37,368 nt of DNA from CAZUZS01 sp964624795 (GCA_964624795.1 CAZUZS010000052.1:1-37368), one strand, 5' to 3'; counted from the stretch's first letter, positions 8,768 through 16,935 are shown. Translations and numbers: made by a program. Notes: generated by a model not told the origin, from the letters alone.

Positions 8768-10049
8768 CGCCAAAAAACTCCTTCGCTTTATAAAGGCTTT
8801 CTACAAACCTGTCTACTTCTTCATAAGTGTTATAAAAGTAGAAACTCGCCCGGGTCGTCGCCGGCACACCCAGTTTGCGCATCACCGGCTGGGCACAATG
8901 GTGTCCGGCCCTGACCGCAATTCCGTCGTTATCCAGAAATTGTGCCATGTCGTGCGGGTGGATGTTCCCGAGGTAAAAGGAGATTACCCCTCCCCTTTCC
9001 GGCGCTTCGCCAAAAATTCGCACGCCCTCCACTTCACGCATTTTGGAAAGCGCATAAGTAGTAATCTTCTGCTCGTAGTGCGTAATATTCTCCATCCCAA
9101 TAGCAGACAGATATTCCACCGCGGCGGCCAATCCAATCGCACCGGAGATATCCGGCGTTCCCGCTTCAAATTTATGTGGGATTTCATTCCAGGTAGCACG
9201 ATCCAGCCACACTGAGCTGATCATTTCTCCTCCGCCCTGGTAGGGATCCATTGCTTCCAGCAGCTCCGCTTTGCCATACAGACCGCCAATTCCGGTGGGT
9301 CCGCACATTTTGTGTCCGGAAAACGCCAGGAAATCGCAATCCAGTTCCTGAACATTCATCGGCAGGTGTGGCACACTCTGCGCACCGTCCAGCAACACGG
9401 GAATTCCGCGCCGGTGTGCTTTCTGGATCAGGCCGCGCACCTGGTTGATAGTGCCAAACACATTAGACATGTGAACGATGGAAACCAGCCGCGTTTTTTC
9501 ATTCAACAATTCATCAATGCTTGAAAAATCCAGCGTGCCGTCCCCGGTGAAAGGGATAAAGCGCAGCCGGGCACCTTTTTCCTTTGCCAATATTTGCCAG
9601 GGAACCAGGTTGCTGTGATGCTCCATTTCGCTCAACAGGATTTCGTCACCCGCCTGAATATATTTTCTGCCCCAACCTGCAGCGACCAGGTTGATTGCTT
9701 CGGTTGTTCCCCGCGTAAACACAATTTCGTGCGCGCTGGGCGCGTTGAGAAATTGCGCAATCTTCTTCCGGCTGTTTTCATAAGCAAATGTTGCACGTTC
9801 TCCCAATTTATGAATAGCACGGTGCACATTGGCATTCTGGTGCTCGTAATAATTTGTCAGGGCATCCATCACCTGGCGGGGTTTCTGGGTAGTTGCCGCG
9901 TTGTCAAAATAAACCAGTGGTTTTCCCGGTCCCTTTTCAGCGGCAAATACCTCTTCCAAAATGGGAAAATCTTTCCTGATTCTCTGTATATCAAGCTCTG
10001 TCCGTTTTGAACTCTTTTTTACTTCTGTTTCAAGCAATGCATCTTGCAT
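8757..10049 (-). CDS. sufS: Cysteine desulfurase SufS
   Basis: 430 residues from ATG at 10049 (GAGGA 5 nt upstream); a TTG four codons earlier overlaps that ribosome-binding site and is unlikely. It is a class V PLP aminotransferase fold with YFDNAATTQKP near residue 47, H144 in MEHHSN, D221 in LLDGAQS, PLP lysine K247 in SGHKMCGPTG, and the active-site C385 in RAGHHCAQP, which carries the persulfide in group II desulfurases. An extension of roughly 20 residues precedes the usual start of the fold. It takes sulfur from L-cysteine and passes it to SufU or SufE. It sits 15 bp after the Rieske gene in a Rrf2-Rieske-SufS-SufU operon. Confidence 0.96.
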   Translation of the reverse strand: MQDALLETEVKKSSKRTELDIQRIRKDFPILEEVFAAEKGPGKPLVYFDNAATTQKPRQVMDALTNYYEHQNANVHRAIHKLGERATFAYENSRKKIAQFLNAPSAHEIVFTRGTTEAINLVAAGWGRKYIQAGDEILLSEMEHHSNLVPWQILAKEKGARLRFIPFTGDGTLDFSSIDELLNEKTRLVSIVHMSNVFGTINQVRGLIQKAHRRGIPVLLDGAQSVPHLPMNVQELDCDFLAFSGHKMCGPTGIGGLYGKAELLEAMDPYQGGGEMISSVWLDRATWNEIPHKFEAGTPDISGAIGLAAAVEYLSAIGMENITHYEQKITTYALSKMREVEGVRIFGEAPERGGVISFYLGNIHPHDMAQFLDNDGIAVRAGHHCAQPVMRKLGVPATTRASFYFYNTYEEVDRFVESLYKAKEFFGDGI

Positions 10050-10064
10050 GTTATTCCTCAAAAA

Positions 10065-10394
10065 TTAAGCTTCAACCTGCAGATAAATACTTCCGTTTTC
10101 CACCTTTACCGGATAGGAACGCACCGGAACAACCGCCGGCAAACTAAGGTTCCGGCCGGTTCTGATGTCGAATTGTGCGCCGTGCAACGGGCATTCGATA
10201 ATGTCCTCATCTATTTCTCCCTCCGATAAAGATGATTCTGCATGGGAACATGTGTCATCAATTGCATAGAACCCATCTTCTAACCGGAATACCGCTATCG
10301 GGTTCCCATCATAAACGTAAACACGAACTTCATCTGTAAATTCATTTTCCTCATCAACCTTTACCCAATTTGCCATCTTTTCCGCCATCTCCAT
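10065..10394 (-). CDS. Rieske [2Fe-2S] ferredoxin
   Basis: 109 residues. It has the two-part Rieske site CSHAESSL and CPLHGAQFD, giving the Cys-His/Cys-His ligand set of soluble Rieske ferredoxins (as in nitrite reductase small subunits and dioxygenase ferredoxins), and no membrane anchor. Three in-frame ATGs (10394, 10388, 10376) are possible starts and none has a clear ribosome-binding site; the longest is given. Similar small Rieske proteins occur within SUF operons of other bacteria, where electron delivery to cluster assembly has been suggested but not settled. It lies between the Rrf2 gene (59 bp upstream) and sufS (15 bp). Confidence 0.93.
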   Translation of the reverse strand: MEMAEKMANWVKVDEENEFTDEVRVYVYDGNPIAVFRLEDGFYAIDDTCSHAESSLSEGEIDEDIIECPLHGAQFDIRTGRNLSLPAVVPVRSYPVKVENGSIYLQVEA

Positions 10395-10453
10395 GTGGTC
10401 GATTAATTTTCGCCCAATTGAATTATTTTCATTATTCCGCTGCCACGCTGAAC

Positions 10454-10903
10454 TTACCGTGTCGCCATCTTGTTCTGCATATGACCACCCGCCATTTGCT
10501 GCTGTAAATCCTTCACCGTTATTTGGCTAAAAAAGTTGTGTAGCTCTCTTTGAATAATCTTCATCGGGCTCTTGATATTGCAATGATTCGACTGCGAACA
10601 AAGTTCGTTCTCATCATGCTCCACACAATTCACAATTCTCATGGGACCTTCAATGGCGCTCACAACCCCGTTCAGGCTCATCTGGTCGATGGGCCGATCC
10701 AGTAAATACCCCCCTTTTACTCCCTGGACCGAGCGAATAAAGCCGGTGCGTGCAAGGCGCTGCAGCACTTTTCCGGTCAGTTCCTGCGGTATATTATATT
10801 CCAGTGAAAGCTCTTTGGCGGTAGTCAGCTCGCCGGTGCTTTTCCGTGAAATATGCAGCAAGGAAATAAAAGCGTATTCAACTTTTTTGCTAAATCTTAA
10901 CAT
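10454..10903 (-). CDS. Rrf2-family transcriptional regulator of the SUF locus (IscR/SufR-like)
   Basis: 149 residues from ATG at 10903 (MLRFSKKVEYAF, the usual family start); an upstream TTG at 10921 is less likely. Residues 1-85 form the Rrf2 winged helix (helix-turn-helix around TTAKELSLEYNIPQELTGKVLQRL, wing VQGVKGGYLL). Three cysteines, C93, C102 and C108 (CX8CX5C), lie where IscR and NsrR bind their cluster, although those proteins use CX5CX5C. It is the first gene of the minus SUF arm and diverges from sufB, so it probably controls both arms and itself in response to Fe-S status. A palindrome lies over its own promoter. Confidence 0.9.
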   Translation of the reverse strand: MLRFSKKVEYAFISLLHISRKSTGELTTAKELSLEYNIPQELTGKVLQRLARTGFIRSVQGVKGGYLLDRPIDQMSLNGVVSAIEGPMRIVNCVEHDENELCSQSNHCNIKSPMKIIQRELHNFFSQITVKDLQQQMAGGHMQNKMATR

Positions 10904-10930
10904 ATCATAAATCCGACACAATCAGTCCCA

Positions 10931-10968
10931 TTTCGCGAAAATATAAATGTTTAAATATGGATGGGCAA
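10931..10968 (-). promoter_or_regulatory. Promoter and candidate operator of the Rrf2-Rieske-SufS-SufU operon
   Basis: On the minus strand, TTGCCC (10968-10963), a 17-nt spacer and TATATT (10945-10940) fit a sigma70 promoter. Directly after the -10 lies TTTCGCGAAA (10940-10931), a perfect 10-bp palindrome at the expected transcript start and a natural place for the Rrf2 protein to act. The match is by eye. Confidence 0.5.
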
Positions 10969-11067
10969 CCACAAAATACTTTTCCGGAAAAATCGGAATA
11001 ACAGAGAACAATCCGCTTGGTTGGAAAGTATGCCATGCCCTCTGAGCCTTGTTTAAGCATCGCTCGG

Positions 11068-11104
11068 ACTCATCGATCGTTATCTTAATCCTACTCCTAC
11101 TCCA
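11068..11104 (+). repeat. Short low-complexity CCTACT hexamer stretch
   Basis: Within the divergent sufR-like/sufB spacer, a run beginning CATCGATCGTTATCTTAATC is followed by repeated CCTACT units. It resembles a decayed simple-sequence repeat. No role is evident. Confidence 0.35.
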
Positions 11105-11245
11105 GCTATGCTGATTTGCCGCTGGTGTTTGGTTTTGATTACCCTCGGGCCGGAAACAAGATAATGGAGGAACAATTCCACAAAGGACAGGTAAACATTA
11201 ATGAATCCAAAAAAGACATGCAGTGAAAAAATGAAGAGCAAAATT

Positions 11246-11276
11246 ATTGATTTCAATCTTGACTTTTTTGTATAAA
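11246..11276 (+). promoter_or_regulatory. Candidate promoter and operator of the sufBCD arm
   Basis: TTGATT (11247-11252), an 18-nt spacer and TATAAA (11271-11276) form a plausible sigma70 promoter 46 bp before sufB. ATTGA-TT-TCAAT (11246-11257), a perfect 5-bp inverted repeat, overlaps the -35. ATCTTGACT inside the spacer resembles one half of an IscR-type site, but the other half is poor. Confidence 0.4.
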
Positions 11277-11321
11277 TGAATTAAACTTACGCCGTCAAAA
11301 GTTAAACCGGGGATAAAATTT

Positions 11322-12767
11322 ATGACCGATGAGCAGCAAACAATAGAAAAAATTACCCAGGGCGAGTATAAATACGGCTTCGTCACAGACATTGACATGG
11401 ATTCGGCGCCGAAAGGACTGAATGAGGATATTATACGTTTCATATCGGCAAAAAAGAAGGAACCGGAGTTCATGCTCCGGTGGAGGTTGAAAGCGTTTCG
11501 TCGCTGGGAAAAAATGAAGGAACCGCGTTGGGCAAATGTAACGTTTCCCCCAATCGATTACCAGGATGCCATTTACTACGCCGCGCCAAGACGGAAGGCA
11601 GGCCCGAAAAGCCTGGATGAGGTAGATCCCAAGTTGCGGGAAACATTCGAAAAATTGGGCATTCCACTGGATGAGCAGAAAAAATTAACCGGTGTGGCGG
11701 TAGATGCGGTGATGGACAGTGTTTCGGTAGCGACAACCTTTCGCAAAGAGCTGGAAGAATTGGGCATCATTTTTTGCTCCATGTCCGAGGCAATTTTGAA
11801 TCATCCCGACCTGGTTCAGAAGTATCTGGGATCGGTTGTGCCGCCGGGCGACAACTATTTTGCAGCACTGAACTCCGCTGTTTTCAGCGACGGCTCTTTC
11901 GCCTACGTGCCGAAAGGCGTGCGCTGCCCGATGGAGCTTTCTACGTATTTCCGTATCAATGCAGCAAATACCGGCCAATTCGAAAGAACCCTGCTTATCG
12001 CGGAAGAAGGTGCTTACGTCAGTTACCTGGAAGGCTGCACGGCGCCGATTCGTGACGAACACCAACTTCATGCAGCGGTGGTTGAGTTGGTCGCGCATAA
12101 AGACGCCCAGATAAAATATTCTACGGTGCAGAACTGGTATCCGGGTGACGAGAACGGGAAGGGCGGCATCTACAATTTTGTGACCAAACGCGGCTTGTGC
12201 GAGGGCGAAAATTCCAAAATTTCATGGACGCAGGTCGAGACCGGCTCCGCTATCACCTGGAAATACCCCAGCGTCGTCCTCATGGGAGATAATTCGGAAG
12301 GTGAATTTTACTCGGTGGCCCTGACCAATAATTACCAGCAGGCAGACACCGGCACCAAAATGACCCATGTGGGAAAAAATACGCGCAGCCGCATCGTTTC
12401 CAAGGGAATTTCGGCCGGCAAGAGCAACAATTCCTACCGGGGTCTGGTGAAGGTTTACGAGACCGCGGAAAATGCGCGCAATTTCTCGCAGTGCGATTCG
12501 CTGCTAATCGGGGACAAATGCGGCGCGCATACCTTCCCCTATCTTGAGATCAAAAATAAAACCGCGAAGGTTGAGCACGAGGCTACGACCTCGAAAATCG
12601 GGGAAGATCAGATCTTCTACCTGAACCAGCGGGGAATCTCGACCGAAGACGCAGTGGCGCTGGTGGTTAACGGCTACTGCAAAGAGGTTTTCCGGGAGTT
12701 GCCGATGGAGTTTGCGGTGGAAGCACAGAAGCTGCTGGAGATCAGCCTGGAGGGGAGTGTTGGGTAA
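11322..12767 (+). CDS. sufB: Fe-S cluster assembly protein SufB
   Basis: 481 residues, full length for SufB; GGGGA precedes the ATG by about 8 nt. Diagnostic segments are present in order: YVPKGVRCPMELSTYF (about 195-210), LEGCTAP (C239), VQNWYPGDENGKGGIYNFVTKRG (269-291), and CDSLLIGDKCGAHTFPYLE with C400, corresponding to the conserved cysteine (Cys405 of E. coli) where nascent clusters form. These are followed by EHEATTSKIGEDQ and the C-terminal EFAVEAQKLLEISLEGSVG. SufB forms the SufBC2D scaffold in the cytoplasm. It is the first gene of the plus arm, divergent from the Rrf2 gene. The next gene, sufC, is unusually far away (299 bp). Confidence 0.97.
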   Translation: MTDEQQTIEKITQGEYKYGFVTDIDMDSAPKGLNEDIIRFISAKKKEPEFMLRWRLKAFRRWEKMKEPRWANVTFPPIDYQDAIYYAAPRRKAGPKSLDEVDPKLRETFEKLGIPLDEQKKLTGVAVDAVMDSVSVATTFRKELEELGIIFCSMSEAILNHPDLVQKYLGSVVPPGDNYFAALNSAVFSDGSFAYVPKGVRCPMELSTYFRINAANTGQFERTLLIAEEGAYVSYLEGCTAPIRDEHQLHAAVVELVAHKDAQIKYSTVQNWYPGDENGKGGIYNFVTKRGLCEGENSKISWTQVETGSAITWKYPSVVLMGDNSEGEFYSVALTNNYQQADTGTKMTHVGKNTRSRIVSKGISAGKSNNSYRGLVKVYETAENARNFSQCDSLLIGDKCGAHTFPYLEIKNKTAKVEHEATTSKIGEDQIFYLNQRGISTEDAVALVVNGYCKEVFRELPMEFAVEAQKLLEISLEGSVG

Positions 12768-12864
12768 AATCCGGTTCAGCTTAAATTTCGAACACCGGCA
12801 TCCGGCCGGTTATTGAACCGCCTAATTATTGGGAAACATGAATTTGGAGATTTATTTGCAAATT

Positions 12865-13000
12865 TTCACGCAAAGGCGCAAAGACGCCAGGATGTATAAA
12901 CTATGGAATTGGTATTTAACAGTTGGTTTTAAGGAAAGCATTCGGTCGATCTTGACAGATCATGTAAATCTGGACTTTGCGACTTGGCGGCTTTGCGAGA
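12865..13000. mobile_element. MITE-like inverted-repeat element between sufB and sufC
   Basis: The left arm (12865-12891, core CACGCAAAGGCGCAAAGACG) and right arm (12972-13000, core TTTGCGACTTGGCGGCTTTG) are imperfect inverted copies of each other: the right arm reversed reads CGCAAAGCCGCCAAGTCGCA. About 80 bp of AT-rich spacer separates them. The 'CGCAAAGNCGCNAAG' arm type is common between genes in many bacterial genomes. No transposase is encoded; the small frame across it is not a real gene. No convincing target duplication was seen. It separates two genes that are normally adjacent. Confidence 0.6.
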
Positions 13001-13066
13001 TAAATAATTCGACTCATAACGCAATAAAATGAAACATAACATCTAAAATCAGAGAGAGAGCACAGA

Positions 13067-13828
13067 ATGCTGAAAGTGAGTAATTTGAAAGTTGCCATAG
13101 AAAATACCGAGATTCTCAAGGGAATTGATCTGGAAGTCAAGGCAGGTGAAATTCATGCCATCATGGGGCCGAACGGTTCCGGCAAAAGCACCCTGGCGAA
13201 TGTTCTGGCCGGGCGGGAAGAATATGAAGTATTGTCCGGCGAAGTCACTTTTAACGGGAAAAATTTACTGGAACTGGCACCGGAAGACCGCGCCAAAGAA
13301 GGTTTGTTCCTGGCGTTTCAGTATCCCGTGGAAATTCCCGGGGTCAGCATGGCCAATTTCCTGAAAACCGCGGTGAATGAAGTGAGAAAATATCATGGCG
13401 AAGCGGCGCTGGACGCACGCCAGTTCCTCGCTCTGTTGCGGGAGAAGCTGAAACTGGTTGAAATGGATGAGAAATTTATCAGCCGGTCGGTCAATGAAGG
13501 ATTTTCCGGTGGCGAGAAAAAGAGGAATGAAGTATTTCAGATGGCGGTTCTGAATCCCAAGCTGGCTATCCTGGACGAGACCGACTCGGGGCTCGATATC
13601 GATGCCCTTAAGATCGTGGCAAACGGCGTCAATAAGCTGAAGAATAAGGACAATGCGGTAATCGTCGTGACCCACTACCAGCGTTTGCTGGATTATATTG
13701 TCCCGGATTTCGTACACGTTCTCTACGACGGCAGAATTGTCCAGTCCGGCGACAAGGAACTTGCACTGAAACTGGAGGAACTCGGCTATGATTGGATCAA
13801 GGAAGAGCAGGAGGAAGCGGCCGTCTGA
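13067..13828 (+). CDS. sufC: Fe-S cluster assembly ATPase SufC
   Basis: 253 residues. It is an ABC ATPase with Walker A GPNGSGKST (34-42), Q-loop FQYPVEIPGVS (84-94), the SufC-specific signature FSGGEKKRNE (146-155), Walker B LAILDETDSGLD (166-177) and switch H203. The DETDSGLD form and the KKRNE signature distinguish SufC from transporter ATPases. It binds SufB and SufD, and its ATPase cycle drives rearrangement of the scaffold. The ribosome-binding site is weak (AGAGAGAG before the ATG). The MITE-like element upstream could affect its expression. Confidence 0.97.
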   Translation: MLKVSNLKVAIENTEILKGIDLEVKAGEIHAIMGPNGSGKSTLANVLAGREEYEVLSGEVTFNGKNLLELAPEDRAKEGLFLAFQYPVEIPGVSMANFLKTAVNEVRKYHGEAALDARQFLALLREKLKLVEMDEKFISRSVNEGFSGGEKKRNEVFQMAVLNPKLAILDETDSGLDIDALKIVANGVNKLKNKDNAVIVVTHYQRLLDYIVPDFVHVLYDGRIVQSGDKELALKLEELGYDWIKEEQEEAAV

Positions 13829-13902
13829 GCCAATCGCTGGCAGATAAAATGAATTTATGAAACAGAAATTAATCCGGATTAATTGAAGGAAAATTTCCAG
13901 AT

Positions 13903-15249
13903 ATGGAACGAAAAATCATTGCCAAACAAGATAAACCTGATATAAAAGAGTGGTACCTTTCGAATTTCAATTCTTTTGCCGGCAATCTGAACGGAAATGG
14001 AGAATTGCCTTTTCAGAAGGTGAGAAAAGCTGCTATTTCCCGGTTTGCGGAGTTAGGATTTCCCACAATCCGCCAGGAGGACTGGAAATACACAAATATT
14101 GCACCTCTGTTGCAGCACCGCTTTCGCCTTCCGCAGGAGCAAGTGTCCGTATCGCAGAGCGAAATTGACAGATTTAATTTTGCCGGGCTGCGGCAAAATC
14201 TTCTTGTTTTTATCAACGGGAAATTCTGCCAGGAACATTCCCGCATTGTCTCAAATGACAGCGGTATTATTATCACCGGCCTGGAAAAAGCGCTGAAAGA
14301 CCGTAACACGCTGGCTGAAAAATATCTTTCGAACGCCCCGGCTTTCGAGAACAAGCCGTTTGTCGCCCTTAATACCGCTTTCGCCATTGACGGTATTTTC
14401 GTCTATGTTCCGGATGGAGTTGTGCTGGAGGAACCTATTCATGTGCTGAACATTTCCAAAACTTCAGGAGAAGAATACCAGTCTCACCCACGCAACCTGT
14501 TTGTGCTGGGACGTGGAAGCCAGGCAAAAATCATTGAAAGTCATCATCATATTTCGGAAGGCGTCTATTTTCATAATGCGGTGACGGAAATAACCGTAGG
14601 AGAAGATTGCGTGGTGGATCATATCAAGATCCAGGATGAAAGCAAAAAGGCTTTCCGCGTTTCCGATACCGAAGTCAACCAGCAACGGGGAAGCGTTTAC
14701 AATACCGTAGGAATTGACCTGGGCGGTGAAATGGTGCGCAACAACGTCACTCTGAATCTGAACGGCGAGAACTGCGAGACCAACCTCTATGGTTTTTATC
14801 TGGTGGCTGGGAAACAACATATCGATAATCATACCAATATCAACCACCTGAAACCCCGCTCTAACAGCAATGAGGCATTCAAGGGGATATTGGCAGACAA
14901 GGCGCGGGGCGTGTTCAGCGGAACCATTTTTGTCGAAAAGGACGCACAGAAAACCAACGCATTTCAATCGAACAAAAATTTGCTGCTGAGCGATGAGGCG
15001 GAAATCGACTCAAAACCGCAACTCAAGATTTACGCGGACGACGTTAAATGCTCGCACGGCGCCACCATCGGGCAGTTAGATGAAGAATCGCTTTTTTATA
15101 TGCAGCAACGCGGCATCAGCAAATCCGAGGGAATGGCAATGTTGCGATACGCTTTTGCGGCAGATGTTTTTGAAAAGATTCAAATAAAGCCGGTACACGA
15201 ATTTGTGGAACGAATGCTGGATGACCGCCTGAAGAGCGTGGACCAGTGA
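13903..15249 (+). CDS. sufD: Fe-S cluster assembly protein SufD
   Basis: 448 residues. The N-terminal helical part contains the typical RQEDWKYTNIAPL (about 57-69). The beta-helix core has YVPDGVVLEEPIHV (168-181), NNVTLNLNGENCETNLYG (280-297) and VFSGTIFVEKDAQKTNAFQSN (337-357). The C-terminal YADDVKCSHGATIGQLDEESLFYMQQRGI includes H385 in CSHGAT, the histidine implicated in cluster formation at the SufB-SufD interface. It pairs with SufB on the SufC dimer and is linked to iron entry. It is 74 bp after sufC and 24 bp before the sufT-like gene, indicating one operon. Confidence 0.96.
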   Translation: MERKIIAKQDKPDIKEWYLSNFNSFAGNLNGNGELPFQKVRKAAISRFAELGFPTIRQEDWKYTNIAPLLQHRFRLPQEQVSVSQSEIDRFNFAGLRQNLLVFINGKFCQEHSRIVSNDSGIIITGLEKALKDRNTLAEKYLSNAPAFENKPFVALNTAFAIDGIFVYVPDGVVLEEPIHVLNISKTSGEEYQSHPRNLFVLGRGSQAKIIESHHHISEGVYFHNAVTEITVGEDCVVDHIKIQDESKKAFRVSDTEVNQQRGSVYNTVGIDLGGEMVRNNVTLNLNGENCETNLYGFYLVAGKQHIDNHTNINHLKPRSNSNEAFKGILADKARGVFSGTIFVEKDAQKTNAFQSNKNLLLSDEAEIDSKPQLKIYADDVKCSHGATIGQLDEESLFYMQQRGISKSEGMAMLRYAFAADVFEKIQIKPVHEFVERMLDDRLKSVDQ

Positions 15250-15273
15250 GACGGCAGTGAAAAGGAAATTCAG

Positions 15274-15597
15274 ATGGAAGAACAGGCAGATAAAACACAA
15301 ATGCGGGAAAAAATAATCGAGATCATAAAGACCTGCTACGATCCGGAAATCCCGGTGGATATCTGGGAACTGGGATTGATTTACGATATCCGGATCGATG
15401 ATGCGAATGTAGCGCATATTAAAATGACGCTCACATCACCCGGCTGCCCGGTGGCGGGGAGCTTGCCCATCGAGGTGGAGGACCGCGTCAAATCGGTGAT
15501 TGGCATCGAGGACGCCAAAATTGAAGTTGTGTGGGATCCGCCGTGGAACCCGGAGATGATGAGCGAAGAGGCAAAATTGGAGCTGGGATTTATGTAA
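15274..15597 (+). CDS. sufT: SufT/MIP18 (DUF59) Fe-S maturation protein
   Basis: 107 residues, the usual size for the family. The characteristic segments are DPEIPVDIWELGLIY (22-36), TSPGCPVAG with C57, and WDPPWNPEMMSEEAKLELG near the end. This form with PWxPxxMSEEAxxELG is the one found as the last gene of many suf operons and named SufT; it is implicated in delivering or maturing clusters in target proteins. It follows sufD by 24 bp. Confidence 0.93.
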   Translation: MEEQADKTQMREKIIEIIKTCYDPEIPVDIWELGLIYDIRIDDANVAHIKMTLTSPGCPVAGSLPIEVEDRVKSVIGIEDAKIEVVWDPPWNPEMMSEEAKLELGFM

Positions 15598-15679
15598 GCA
15601 AAATGGCGCTTTTAAGAATACAGACCAGTTATCTCATTGGGCAGGTAGATTTTTGAAAAACATTTTTTGGGGTGCAGCC

Positions 15680-15695
15680 TTTCATTGAGATGAAA
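15680..15695 (+). promoter_or_regulatory. Inverted repeat upstream of the bacilliredoxin gene
   Basis: TTTCAT-TGAG-ATGAAA is a 6-bp inverted repeat 62 bp before the bacilliredoxin start, within the 160-bp gap after sufT. It could be a weak RNA hairpin or an operator. Confidence 0.3.
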
Positions 15696-15757
15696 AATTT
15701 CTATTGCTTAAATCATAATGGTTAAAATTTAATATTTTTAATAGAGAGGTTCGAAGA

Positions 15758-16300
15758 ATGGAAAATCTTGATCCCAGGTATTTGCCGAATTATGACCCGG
15801 AATCAGTGCAATATATGCGTGACGAGCTCAAATCCGTTGGATTTCAGGAGTTGTTCACGCTGGAGGAAGTGGACAATTCGCTCCTCCAAAATAATGATGA
15901 AATGGTGCTTCTGGTGGTAAATTCGGTGTGTGGATGCGCTGCCGGAACCGCGCGCCCGGGAGTAGCCCTGGCACTTCAACACCAGGTGATTCCGGATAAG
16001 TTGGTCTCGGTTTTTGCGGGCATGGATAAGCGGCCCGTCGAGTATGTGCGCCAGCGGTTTCTGAGCAGCTTTATGCCATCCTCTCCATGCATAGCTTTAT
16101 TCAAAAACAGTGAAATTCAGCTCATGATGGAGCGCAAGGATTTGGTTCATAAATCGGCTGAGGAGATTGCAGATATTCTGACCGTTTTTTTTGATAAAAC
16201 ATGCAAAAAGAATGGTCCGTCAATTCGTCCCGAAGATTACGACCAACTGGAATACACCATTCAGTGCAGTTCAAATTTGCCGCGGTATGAGCCACAATAG
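15758..16300 (+). CDS. BrxA/BrxB-family bacilliredoxin
   Basis: 180 residues. It matches the BrxA/BrxB (YphP/YqiW, DUF1094) family: VVNSVCGCAAGTARPGVALA with the redox CGC motif at C58-G59-C60, then VFAGMDKR, PSSPCIALFKN and DKTCKKN. Family members are usually about 145 residues; this one has roughly 35 extra at the C-terminus with an additional cysteine (QCSSN). In Firmicutes these proteins remove bacillithiol from oxidised thiols. GAGAGG precedes the ATG by about 8 nt. It lies 160 bp after sufT with no terminator between, so it may read through from the suf operon. A terminator follows immediately. Confidence 0.9.
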   Translation: MENLDPRYLPNYDPESVQYMRDELKSVGFQELFTLEEVDNSLLQNNDEMVLLVVNSVCGCAAGTARPGVALALQHQVIPDKLVSVFAGMDKRPVEYVRQRFLSSFMPSSPCIALFKNSEIQLMMERKDLVHKSAEEIADILTVFFDKTCKKNGPSIRPEDYDQLEYTIQCSSNLPRYEPQ

Positions 16301-16326
16301 CTCATATCCCGGAATGGGAAGGATGA

Positions 16327-16365
16327 GGAGCCTCGCATTTTTTGCGGGGTTCCGATTCTTTTTTT
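16327..16365 (+). terminator. Terminator closing the suf-bacilliredoxin transcript
   Basis: GGAGCCTCGCA (16327-16337) pairs with TGCGGGGTTCC (16343-16353), counting two G-T wobbles, around a 5-T loop. A seven-T run follows at 16359-16365. It lies 26 bp after the stop codon. Confidence 0.85.
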
Positions 16366-16411
16366 GGGAGATAATCCGGCTCCGATTACCGATGCAAAGG
16401 ATGAGAGAAAA

Positions 16412-16429
16412 AATCAAAGGTTTTTGATT
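16412..16429 (+). promoter_or_regulatory. Candidate operator of the second Rrf2 gene
   Basis: AATCAAA-GGTT-TTTGATT is a perfect 7-bp inverted repeat 8 bp before the Rrf2 start codon. The position suits autoregulation. It differs from the palindrome in front of the first Rrf2 gene, so the two proteins may read different sites. Confidence 0.45.
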
Positions 16430-16437
16430 AATATAAA

Positions 16438-16935
16438 ATGAAGATCACAGCACAAGAAGAATATGGCCTGAGAATATTGCTCCGAATTGCCAAATTCTCG
16501 GGAGCGGAGGGATTGACAATCCCGCAAATCAGCGAAGAAGAGGGATTGTCCCAGCACTATGTTGCCAAGCTGTGCAGGATATTGCGCATGGGCGGCTATA
16601 TAAACAGCTCCCGGGGCAAAGAGGGAGGATATTCCCTGGCAATTCCTGCCGACCGGGTAAATTTGACCAGCATATTAAATCTGCTGGGCGGCAGGTTGTA
16701 CACTCCAGGATTTTGCAAAGACCATCCGGGTTTACTGAAAAACTGCACTCATTCCGTGGATTGTACAGTGCGGGGCTTATGGCAAATTCTTCAACAGTCG
16801 GTGGATGATATACTGGACAATATGACTTTGGCGAACCTTTTGGGAACGCATTCTGACACTGCCCATGCCGGCAACAATCACCCCGAAACGGTATTAGCCG
16901 GCCCGGAGTTGCAGGAACAGACAGTTTCGGACTAA
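16438..16935 (+). CDS. Second Rrf2-family transcriptional regulator
   Basis: 165 residues, MKITAQEEYGLRILLRIAKF being a standard Rrf2 start. The winged helix includes TIPQISEEEGLSQHYVAKLCRILR and the wing SRGKEGGYSL. Cysteines C93, C103 and C109 (CX9CX5C) lie in the cluster-binding loop; an extra C46 lies in the recognition helix. A hydrophilic tail of about 25 residues follows the core. The following rhodanese and SufE genes suggest it controls a sulfur-transfer operon, as IscR, CymR or NsrR relatives do. It shares the family but not close similarity with the first Rrf2 protein of the window. No clear ribosome-binding site precedes the ATG. Confidence 0.9.
   Translation: MKITAQEEYGLRILLRIAKFSGAEGLTIPQISEEEGLSQHYVAKLCRILRMGGYINSSRGKEGGYSLAIPADRVNLTSILNLLGGRLYTPGFCKDHPGLLKNCTHSVDCTVRGLWQILQQSVDDILDNMTLANLLGTHSDTAHAGNNHPETVLAGPELQEQTVSD

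Noticed and set aside
11201..11275. 24-codon frame ahead of sufB, possible leader peptide
   Set aside because: The ribosome-binding site is weak and the frame runs across the likely promoter, so it would not be on the sufB transcript.
12829..13032. 67-codon frame across the sufB-sufC gap
   Set aside because: It is made of the inverted-repeat element and has no ribosome-binding site or family resemblance; such frames arise from this repeat type.
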